Part shown: piece after piece, positions 1 through 8,367 of the stretch
Numbering within the stretch: position 1 is the stretch's first letter
How the letters are laid out: every line of letters starts with the position of its first letter
Source of the DNA: Cochliopodium minus
Taxonomy: Eukaryota; Discosea; Himatismenida; Cochliopodiidae
Assembly: GCA_024220525.1 (NCBI GenBank)
Contig: JAMYWO010000007.1
Span: 261,569-277,049, forward strand
Reading direction: 5' to 3'
DNA: 15,481 bases
Notes under the pieces: generated by a model
What the model was told of the DNA's origin: nothing
The model's database searches: none
Seen by the model: the letters and a program-made list of their open reading frames with translations, nothing else
Translations under genes and position numbers: made by a program

Positions 1-249
1 TTTTATTTTTTATAAATTCAATTTTTGTTTGAAGATTTTGTTTCAATTCAAACACACGATCGTAAACAATTTTTTTTAAAAAATTAAATTGGAGTTAAAA
101 AAAAGTCAAAATAACTTCAAAATAACTTCAAAATAACTTCAAAATAACTTCAAAAAAAGTCAAAATAACTATAAAATCACTTCAAAATAACTTCAAAAAA
201 AAATTTTATTTTTGAATAGAAAGAGATTAAAAAAAAAATCATAATTTAT
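1..249. other. AT-rich 3' flank of the outer transposase gene
   Basis: No coding sequence is seen. The stretch lies just past the stop codon of the minus-strand transposase gene and is mostly A/T. It holds a short tandem array (listed separately). If the outer transposon has a subterminal repeat region and a terminus, they should be near here or beyond the window edge. No partner inverted repeat was found on the other side, around 6950-7110. Confidence 0.5.
110..200. repeat. tandem array of an 11-bp unit (aaaataacttc)
   Basis: Four consecutive copies of an 11-bp unit with sequence aaaataacttc are followed by degenerate copies interrupted by aaaaaaagtc and by variants such as taaaatcacttc. 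The array sits within 140 bp of the 3' end of a CACTA/Tnp2-like transposase gene. CACTA elements usually carry short subterminal repeats that bind transposase, so this array could be one; that link is inference. Confidence 0.7.
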
Positions 250-2553
250 TTATTTCATTATTGTACAATAATAATAAAGATTATCAAAAGAAAAAGAAAC
301 TGATTTGTAAACTATGTCAGATGATTTGATCTTAACACAATGATCATCAAATTTTACTAAATAGAATAATTTGTTTGAAATTTTTGAAATATCTCTTTGA
401 TTTTTTAAATAAAAAGATGGAGCCAGTTTTACATAAATTTCATTCAAACCAACAATAGATTGTACATTTGCAAAGTATTCTCTTTCATCAAATTTACAAA
501 TTACGAAATTGTCACTTACTTCTTTCAAAAACAATTCAGGAGAAATACTGAGAGGTTTTCCTTGCCTTTCAATATTTATCCACTTTAATGAATTTGTAGA
601 TTTGAGAGTATTTTCAAAAGAAATTTCTATTCTTATGTTCCCTTTATAATGAATTTCTGAATTTTTGTTCTTAATCAAATTTTCAAAGAAAGAATGGAAA
701 TCTTTAGAAAACAATTTACTTTTCCAATTTCCACCCAACACATTTTCATAATCGAGTGTCGTTATCAAAGATTTTGATGTAGAACTATTCATATTTGCAT
801 TAAGTTGATTTCTTTTTGATTCTTTTGTTGTAGAAATAACTTCATTAAATTTACTTTCAAAACTGTATTCTCTTATATTATTAAAAGGTCCATGAGTTAT
901 TCCTTTTTGAGGCATATGGATAGTTTCATGTGTTTTTGGAGTAATTGTTCCATCATGCCCATATATATTTTCATGTTGTTTGATATAATCTATTTGTTGG
1001 TTTTGAAGAATCATACATAATTTTGGTGTTAAAGGTCCTTCATTAATTATTGTAGAAAAAGAGACAAATTTAGAATATTTTTCAATAAAAAGATTTGGAA
1101 AATTATTTTCAAAAAAAATGGGAATAATAACAAATCTGTGTAATAAAGAGTAGTCATAATCTTTCATTAACTTTTTATGAGAAAGATTGATTGTGTGACC
1201 ATTTTTTTCTTTAGGTAATTTTATTTTTGAAGTAAGTTCGACAATTTTTTTATATTTTTCGTTTTCTCTCTTTTTTAAACCCTTCAATATTGATTTCACT
1301 TTTCCACCTTCTATTGTATGCATAGAACCCATCACACTAGAAAGATAAATATCAACACAAGGAATATCTTGTACAACACTTTTCCCTTTAAACCCGTAAT
1401 AATGTTTGGAAACAATTAGATTTACACTTTCATTTTGTGCAGCAGATGTCCTAAATGCAGACCTTAAATCCAATCCTTTGATTGGGTAATAGTGTCCATA
1501 ATTTTTGTGATGCCTACCAAAAGCAAAACAATATGGACAACCACAATAGGAATTATGTTTCATTATGTTAAAAAAAGAATCGTGTGAATCTTTATCCATC
1601 AATAAAAAAAGAGGTAAAATACGACACAAATTTTCTTGCTCCTCAAGAAATTTTTCTTTGACTCCTTCGTAAAAACAAAATTGAGTTAAAGTTGTTAGCG
1701 GTTTGTACATCGTGTGATGAGGAGGATGTCTGACTTGATTTGAACAAACTAAAAATATATTTTCTGGTTTAAATCTTATCAAATATGATAAATTATTCAA
1801 ACAGATATAAACTGAACTCAATTTCCCATTAAAACCATGTTTTTTAGTGACCACTTCATCTATGAATAGACCAGCTGAAAATATTAATTCATTTGGATTT
1901 AAATTGTAAACCCCTTTACTGTAATAAAAAGTATTTAAAAGAGCAGTGTTAACATCATCAATTATTGTATTTTCATTAAAATTTTTTATATTTTCTTTCA
2001 ATTTTTTTTCATTCATTTTTAAGTTTTCCATAAATTTTTCTTTCAATTCTTTGTTTTTCAATAAAGAAAAGATTTGATCGAAAATATTATTTATTTCAAT
2101 TCGATCTTCTTTTTTGATTTTTTTGTTACAATTTGGACAAATATCACCAACATTAAATAATTCTCTCTGATTTTCATTGTTATAATATTCAAATATATAT
2201 TCATTGTTTTTGCAAAAACAATAAAAAATTTGATATTTTTTAATTTTCAAATTATCTCTTTCTTTTTCACAGAAATTGTCACCAAATAAATATTTAAAAA
2301 ATTTATTGAAAAATTTTTCATTTTCGTCGGTTGAATTTTTACATTTTTTTGATAAAATTTCTCTCAACAAATACATCTCTCTTTTCGAAATTTTATTGTT
2401 AGACGGTAAAAGAATCAACTTTTCATCAAAATAATTATCATCTATTTTATTTTTATTTTTTTCTTTTTCATTTACTAATTTTTCATAAAAAGAAGGTAAA
2501 GAAGACTGAGAAGGATCAAACTTACTTTTACCCTTCGATTCTATAAATTTTAC
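250..2553 (-). pseudogene. Tnp2/CACTA-like DDE transposase, main body (5' end displaced by nested insertion)
   Basis: The frame is open without a break from 2553 down to the stop at 250. It has no ATG near its 5' end; the first possible start in the track frame is a TTG at 2418, so residue numbers below count from there. Visible parts: a zinc-ribbon-like pair CFC (67-69) and CPNC (94-97); a first acidic site FIDEV (D187); MDKDSHD (D275) followed by CGCPYC (292-297), matching the Tnp2 pattern of an Asp followed by a Cys-rich knuckle; GSMHTIEGG (H367), matching the family D-x-MH-x4-G box; and a C-terminal block TPKTHETIH (493-501) then GPFNNIREYSFESK (E521), the usual end of the Tnp2/DUF4218-like core. 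The family Asp two residues before MH is Gly364 here, which may mean a dead enzyme. The true first exon part lies at 6918-6947, beyond the inserted element; joined, the protein would be about 777 residues. Assignment to Tnp2 is by motif order; activity is doubtful. Confidence 0.75.
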
Positions 2554-2554
2554 N

Positions 2555-2704
2555 CTCTAATTTTATAAAGTGATTTTCCTTTAAAAAATTTTTTGATTGA
2601 TTTTGATCAGATACATTCATTTATTGAAAAATAAATCTCATTTTTTTTTACAGTATATTTTGTTTGAGAATTGGAATTTTCTTTTGAAAATTCAAAATAT
2701 AAAA
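2555..2704. repeat. Left terminal inverted repeat of the nested transposon
   Basis: Starts CTCTAATTTTATAAAGTGAT and runs to the A-rich stretch just before the transposase ATG. It is the reverse complement of 6765-6916 except for small indels in homopolymers: gaaaaataaatctc against gaaaaaaaatctc, T10 against T11, and caaaatat against caaaaatat. Since the ATG follows directly, promoter activity must lie within or very close to this repeat. Confidence 0.9.
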
Positions 2705-2708
2705 AAAA

Positions 2709-5700
2709 ATGATTGAAGATAAAATGCGAAATAGATCTTCTCTTGATAAAGATCTTGCACAAGAAATTAATCAATTATTGATTAATGATGAAAATAGTGA
2801 TATTATTATCTCTGGAGATAAAACAATCAAAATTTTGAAAGTAAATATATTTTATGCATTGATTGAAAGATATAATTTGCATGAAATTAATAAAATTCAT
2901 TATTTTTGTCCTATTGGTTGTGGACAAATTTTTAATGGAACAAAAATAGAATCAAAAAAAAATTTGAAAAGACATCTTTTGGAAAATCAAAAACATTTGA
3001 AAAAATTAGACAAAGGAAATGTAAATTTGAAGGAATGGTTTAAGAGGTTGGAGAGCCATTCCCCTCCCAAGTCTCCTCTCAAACCTTCTCCACCAAAAAA
3101 CATAATTGTTGAATTAGAAAAAGAGTACTTCGAAATTAACGAAGAATTATTCTACGAAAACATGTCAATCAAAAAAATGAATGAAAAGGAATTAAAAAGT
3201 AAAGGAATAAGATGTGAAATACAAAAAAATGTTATTGACAATTTTTTTTCATTACAACTTTCAAGTTATCTATTCAATCATTTCCCAGAAAATGAAAGTA
3301 GAATATTTTATAAGGTTGCATTGTTGGCACAGGATTTGTTTGGAGGAAAAGAAGTGAAAAATCTTCCTCTTATTAAAATTAATGAAAGAAATTTTGATGT
3401 TAAAGTCGACCCAAAAGTAATAAACTTTTTTGTGGAGAAATATGGGCAAATAAAAAACAAAGAAGAAGGGGTATATTCTACAACAAGATACAGAGATTAT
3501 TTTAGAGGGAGATTGGAAGCAACTGAGTTTTGGAAAATATTTTTCCCAAATAGAATTAGAAAAAAAGTTGAATTGGATGAAAAAATTGTTTCAATTGATA
3601 TTGAAATATTGAAAGATTTGTATCCACTTGCTTTTTCGGTTCAAATTTTGTTAAATCACTATTTTAGAGGTGTTGGTGATTTTAATCCCAAAAGTGAATC
3701 AAAAAAAGCAAAATCATATTTATATAAACAATGTAAAAAAGATGAAATTGATTTTAAATCTCATGAAAAAATATGGTTGGACAATTTATATCGAGCAATA
3801 AAATTGAAACTTAACGATAACTCAATAATTTTGATTGCCAATTTGTGGATTGAGAAAAAGAAAAAAGCATTTGATTCTTTAGGTAAATTGGATATTATAA
3901 TTCAAGATATATCATCCATTTACTCTATTATGTATGATTTATTCTTAATTAATGAAAAAACAAAGAAAGATTTGAACAGAAATGTAACACATCTAGCATG
4001 TGAAAATAATTTGAATGAAAGTATTTTTTCCCAAATAAACATTGACGATTATCTTGAAGTAACTCCAAAGTCGCATTTTCAATTGAAAGATAACAAAAAG
4101 AGAGTTGATATTCCTTCAAAAATAAAGAATATTTTGCAATCAAAATTTTCTTGTGGTGGATTATACCAGTATTACAATGCTGGTGGAATTAGTCCCATTG
4201 ATTCAAAATTATCTGGTTCAAATAATCCAAAGACTCCTCATTTTAATTTGGGAAACAGAACATTTTTCCGTTCTATTAGCAAAATGAATGATAAATTTCG
4301 AAAGGATATTTTGAATGTTAAAAAAGAAAAAGGTATCAGAGAAGTTGAAGTGTCAGGGAAGAAAATAAATGTCCATGATTTAACATTGATGATTGAAAAA
4401 AAATTAAATGCTCTTTATGAAAAAAAGTATTTATTTTTTCGGAAAAACGAGAATGAAGTTAGAAACAAAAATATTGAAAATACTCTCCACGGAATAATAT
4501 GTTACGATGGAGCGAAACTTCATTCAAGGAATGGAATCAGTGGAAATATAAGTATTTCCACAAGAACTGAAGGCGAAATTATGATTGAAAATAATAAATT
4601 AAGCCAAAGTATAACAAGTCCTTCACGATTTATTTTTACATTTGAAAACGAAACAATGGGCACAATGAAAGATGTTCATTCTGTAGCAAATGAAGAAATC
4701 TCAAAATTGGAAAATAAAACTTTATTTTTTGATAACAACGAAACATCTTTCAAAATTGGAGCTGCAAGAGGTGATTTGAAAAATTTGCATCTTTTGTGTA
4801 ACACAGAATCTGTGACAAACAAAAGCCAAAATTGTGTGAAATGTCGAAGTCCCAAATGGTAAAAAAAATAAAATGAAGAGAAAATATTTTATTTATTTTT
4901 TAAAAGTTATTGTTTCAACTTGGATGGACCAAATGCAACGTTTTTATTTCCTGAAAGAATGGAGTCAATAAATTTTTATGTCCATCATGCCTCAATTTTT
5001 GACACGATGCATTTGACCATCAATCATTCTGGAAATACTTGTAATTTGATTTTAAATGAAATACCTTCAAACCTAAGAAAACAATTTGGTTTTGAAGTAG
5101 AGGTTTTTACACGAAAAAATCCCTTCCCTTGGGAACAAATGTCATCAAATGCGGAAGATATTAGAACATGTCTTGCTGGAATGTCACAAGTTTTATTGAA
5201 AAATTACAAGATTTATTTTGTTGGAAAATATGAAAAGGGAAAATTAATTTTAACAATGGCCCATAGTCTTGCATCCTTGAATTATTGTTTTTACAAAATG
5301 GTTGAAAGAGATGATATCATTCTAAGATGCATGTTTTTAAATTATATTCATGTTTCTTCTCTTGATGAACTCCAAAAAAAATTTCCTTGTATATTTGAAA
5401 ACAATTTGAAAAAAGATGATAAAAAAGAAGAATTAGAAACCATAATTAATAATCCAATAAATGAAAATAACTTGAATATTGCAGACAGTATGTCTCTGAA
5501 TGAAATAAACCATTCTCTTGGAGAAAAAAGATATAAATTGTGTTATGAAACAAAGATTCAAGATGTAATTTTAGTTGAAGACATTAATTCCCAAAATAAA
5601 GAAAGTTCCCAAAATAACAATAACAAACAAAGTGAAAATAAAAGAAAAAGAAATGAAAATAAAGAAAAAAAGAAAAATGAAAAAAACAATGAAAAAAAAG

Positions 5701-6743
5701 AAAAAAGAAAGAAGAAAGAAGTTGGTGATTACATGAACTTTTCTTACTCTCACATCATGAGTTCACATATGTTACTTAACTATAGAATTTGTACTTTATT
5801 AGATATGAATTGTGATAGAGACGAAGGACTTTGGCCTAATATAAAATCTATGATAATGTATATTAATAGAGATATAGCATATGATAAATTGGTACTTAAG
5901 GAGTACTACCGCGAAAAAAACTCGAACATTCTCAATGCTATTAATTATACTCTCAAATCAGAGTTTCCTTGGTTTACTGATATGAGTGAAAATTTAACAA
6001 TTGAAAGCAAATATGTATGGGAAGATGAAGTTTGTCAAAAATACAAACCATACTTTATTTTTTTTCTTTCTCATTTCATGGATGCTGATCCAAGAAGATT
6101 TAAATTTGAAAACGGAGATTTTACATTTTTAAATAATGAAATTGAAGAACCTGTTCGAATGTTGTATTTGACTCCCGACACAAACGAAAGAACATTGATA
6201 TTTAAACTCTTCAGTAAGCTCACCAAAAACAGGAATTCATATGAAAATAATTTTCTATATGAAATCATAATTAATTCTAACGCAATCAGCACTTGGAGAT
6301 CATTTGAAGATAAATTTTGGTTCAAAATTCCTGAAATAGTAAAAACTGTAAATATAAAAAAAAAATTGAAAGGAGTATTGAAAAATTTTTCTCTCATCAA
6401 ACTTAACTTTCCTTCTTTCAAATATAACGACAGCCTAGAATATCTCAAAGAAGTTCTTTCGCAAACAGTTTTGAAATATAATTCTTTAATAAAAATAATT
6501 TACCCAAATGAAAGTTGGGAGAGTGTAAGTGGAATCGATTGTGTTTCGAAAATAAAGAAATTACAGACATGGAGCTTTCTCTTCCCAGATCCAACAAATT
6601 GGAAAGATAAACTGATTACTCTTATGATTCTTTTGAAAATAAAATTTCAAAATGAAGTTGATCTCTCTAAATATGTACTGATGTTTATTTTGAGAGATCA
6701 CAATGATGATTCTCAGCATTTAGTTGAAATTTTGAATTTATAA
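2709..6743 (+). CDS. Spliced 1,328-residue DDE transposase of the nested transposon
   Basis: Exon 1 is 2709-4858 and exon 2 is 4907-6743. A 48-nt intron (4859-4906, GTAAAA...TTAAAAG) joins the two open frames in phase; unspliced, the first frame stops at 4860-4862. Residues in the spliced protein: a BED/C2H2-like finger C67-x3-C71-x17-H89-x6-H96 near the N terminus, for likely DNA binding; a first catalytic candidate CYDGAK (D600); ARGD (D689); a Cys knuckle NCVKC (709-712) continued by CYC (717-719) across the splice; FDTMHL (D749, H752), matching the CACTA/Tnp2 D-x-MH box; a Lys/Asn/Glu-rich linker (about 930-989); then YSHIMSSH and DEGLWPN (E1023), a candidate third acidic residue. The order of D, D, Cys knuckle, D-x-MH and E suggests a CACTA-like/CMC or KDZ-like clan member, but I cannot place it in a named superfamily. 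The gene fills the element end to end. The frame is intact, so the enzyme may be active. Confidence 0.75.
4859..4906 (+). other. 48-nt intron inside the transposase gene
   Basis: GT at 4859 and AG at 4905-4906 bound an A/T-rich segment containing the stop codon of the upstream frame. Removing it leaves two bases (TG) of a codon completed by T at 4907, giving Cys717, and the downstream frame then reads straight into the next open frame. The A/T composition and the GTAAA donor match the host introns elsewhere in the window. Confidence 0.75.
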
Positions 6744-6764
6744 AATTAAATTAATTTCAAGAAT

Positions 6765-6916
6765 TTTTATATTTTTGAATTTTCAAAAGAAAATTCCAAT
6801 TCTCAAACAAAATATACTGTAAAAAAAAAAATGAGATTTTTTTTCAATAAATGAATGTATCTGATCAAAATCAATCAAAAAATTTTTTAAAGGAAAATCA
6901 CTTTATAAAATTAGAG
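6765..6916. repeat. Right terminal inverted repeat of the nested transposon
   Basis: Reverse complement of the left arm at 2555-2704 over about 150 bp, with three small length differences in A/T runs. It ends in ATTAGAG immediately before the ambiguous base at 6917. It begins about 20 bp after the stop codon of the transposase gene, so the 3' untranslated region and polyadenylation signal must overlap it. Confidence 0.9.
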
Positions 6917-6917
6917 N

Positions 6918-6947
6918 TATAATTTTTTGATAAAAAAATTTCATCAT
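6918..6947 (-). pseudogene. Detached 5' tip of the Tnp2-like transposase gene
   Basis: Reading the minus strand from two tandem ATG codons at 6947-6942 gives ten codons up to the right edge of the inner transposon at 6918. These ten codons continue in the same frame into position 2553 on the far side of the element. Within the element the frame stops at once: a TAG at 2559-2557. This fits an insertion about ten codons into the gene. It is short, so the evidence is the frame match plus the location exactly at the inverted-repeat edge, not similarity. Confidence 0.55.
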
Positions 6948-7119
6948 TTGATAAAAATTAAAAAAATAGATAAAAATAATAAATTATAAAATTAATTTTA
7001 ACATAATGAAAAAAAAAAAAAAAATTGAAAAATGAATTAAAAATAAAAATTTAAATAATGAATAATAAAATCAATGAAAATTTTTTTCTTAATCAACAAT
7101 AAAAAAAATGTAAAGGTAC
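6948..7119. other. A/T-rich spacer between the transposase start and the zinc-finger fragment
   Basis: Low-complexity A/T sequence. Read on the minus strand it starts with a good donor (GTACCT at 7119) after the last zinc-finger exon, but no acceptor followed by Cys/His-rich coding sequence is seen before the transposase ATG at 6947. It includes one copy of the tttttttcttaatcaa intron motif (7081-7110). Confidence 0.5.
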
Positions 7120-7504
7120 CATAATGACATTTATGTTTGGCAGAGGGATGGTGACAAACGTGGTAGATGCAATCACCACTGCAGTGAGGCAAAGTTTTCT
7201 CGTTGATGGAAATGTTTTCTTTCCCACACGAAAACCTTGTGCACTGTGTTTTACAAGCGCAATAAATAACTGTCTCACTATTGCCTATAAAAGATTTAAA
7301 AAATAAAAAAATAAAAAAATAAAAAAATAAAAATAAAAAATTTAAATAATTTACTTTTTTTCTTAATCAACAAAAAAATAAAAAAATAAAAAAAATAAAA
7401 AAATAAAAATTAAAAATTAAATATTCAAAATAAAAATTAAAAATTTTAAATAAAAAATAAAAAATTTAAATAATTTTCTTTTTTTCTTAATCAATAAAAA
7501 AAAT
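7081..7504. repeat. Intron motif tttttttcttaatcaa repeated three times
   Basis: Copies lie at 7081-7110, about 7340-7378 and about 7463-7502. The last two share about 40 bp (aaaatttaaataatt, then the motif, then an A run) with only about three differences and lie in the same intron; the first is just downstream of the last zinc-finger exon. It looks like a local duplication of intron sequence, perhaps along with a finger-coding exon. Confidence 0.6.
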
Positions 7505-8268
7505 GACAATAAAAATATAAAAATAAAATATTCTTTTACAATCATCACATTTTTCAGTGTCAGGGTGGCATTTTTTCTGGCAAACATGCTCTTTGTTTCC
7601 GCAGGCCAGTTTTTTTCCACATACCTCATCGCAAGGAGGACAAGGAGTTTTTCCTCTATAAAAATATAAAATAAAAATAAAAATAAAAATGAAAAAAAAA
7701 TTAAAAATTAAAAAATTTTAAATAATTAAAAATAAAAATAATAAAAAAAATTTAAAATATAAAAAATATTTTTTTTTTAAATTTTTTTTACCTTTTACAA
7801 GTGGAACATTTAGCATTGCACTATTTAAAAAAAAAAATATTTTTTTTTGAGATTTGGAAAAAAGGTTATTTCTCCTCTCTTACCAAATGTCTTTTACAGT
7901 TTCTTTGTTTGACACAAACTTGATTACACGTAAAAGTTTCTCCACATTTCAATTTCTTCTTGGATGATCTACATAATTTTTATTTTTTTTATTTTTATTT
8001 TTAAATTTCTGATTTTTTTGTTTATTTTTTTTTATTTTTATTTTTGTAATATTTTATTTATTTTTTCTATTTTATTTTTGTAATATTTTATTTATTTTTT
8101 ACCCACATTCACACTTTTTATCTTCTACTGTGTTACAATCGCCACAACTTCCCCCATGACATCTTTCTGCAAAAAAAAAAAAATTTGAAAAAAAAAATTG
8201 GTTACAAAAAATAAAAAAAAACTTACGCTTGCAAAAGTGATTATCAGCCCCACAATTAAATAGTTTTC
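7120..8268 (-). pseudogene. NFX1-type Cys/His-rich zinc-finger protein, internal fragment (six exons)
   Basis: Six exons keep one frame when spliced: 8268-8227, 8166-8103, 7968-7884, 7820-7792, 7655-7540 and 7284-7120. All introns (60, 134, 63, 136 and 255 bp) are GT-AG. The spliced product reads as consecutive NF-X1 type fingers, pattern C-G-x-H-x-C-x3-C-H-x-G-x-C-x2-C: NCGADNHFCKQRCHGGSCGDC, then KLKCGETFTCNQVC with CNAKCSTC, then CPPCDEVCGKKLACG with HVCQKKCHPDTEKCDDC, then SCGKEN...HCSGDCIYHVC...HKCHYG. NFX1-family proteins bind nucleic acid and some have E3 ligase activity through an N-terminal RING; no RING, start codon or R3H domain is present here. About 167 residues are left of a family usually near 1,000. 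The first exon has no start and its phase does not fit the helicase exon upstream; nothing follows the last exon. It is an internal piece of a gene. Confidence 0.8.
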
Positions 8269-8367
8269 CTTTTTATAAAAATATTTTAAAAATAATTTTA
8301 TTTTTATATTTATATTTTTTTATTTTTTTATTTTCCATTTTTGTTTATTTTATATTTTATATTTTAC
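8269..8367. other. Junction spacer between helicase and NFX1-type exons
   Basis: About 100 bp of A/T-only sequence with a donor-like GTAAAA at its upstream (minus-strand) end and an acceptor-like AAAAAG at its other end. If spliced as one intron, the helicase frame (two bases left over) enters the zinc-finger exon out of phase and meets TAA after three codons. No further helicase or zinc-finger coding sequence is visible inside it. Confidence 0.6.

Larger units (their letters stand above)
2554..6917 (+). mobile_element. Nested 4.36-kb DNA transposon with ~150-bp terminal inverted repeats
   Basis: Two long, nearly identical inverted repeats bound the unit (2555-2704 and 6765-6916). Between them is one transposase gene that fills almost all the space: the start codon is at 2709, about 4 bp inside the left repeat, and the stop is at 6743, about 20 bp before the right repeat. 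The arms differ only by a few A/T-run length changes, which implies recent movement. The outermost readable bases are CTCTAATTTT on both ends, each preceded by a single n. No clean target-site duplication is visible: the flanks tataaattttac and tataattttttg resemble each other imperfectly. The element interrupts the minus-strand Tnp2-like gene. By architecture it is a cut-and-paste DDE transposon; the superfamily is not settled. Confidence 0.85.

Noticed and set aside
5571-6448. Minus-strand frames inside the inner transposon
   Set aside because: They are the reverse of a Lys/Asn-rich coding region, giving Phe/Ile-rich membrane-like sequences by composition only.
4920-6743. A separate second gene in the inner transposon, starting at a TTG
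   Set aside because: There is no ATG start; the frame runs in from an AG acceptor at 4906 and joins the first frame in phase across a 48-nt intron, completing a Cys knuckle. One spliced gene explains both frames.
7093-7306. Small open frames on both strands over the last zinc-finger exon
   Set aside because: They are shadows; the third minus-strand frame gives the Cys/His-rich NFX1-type sequence with flanking splice sites in phase.
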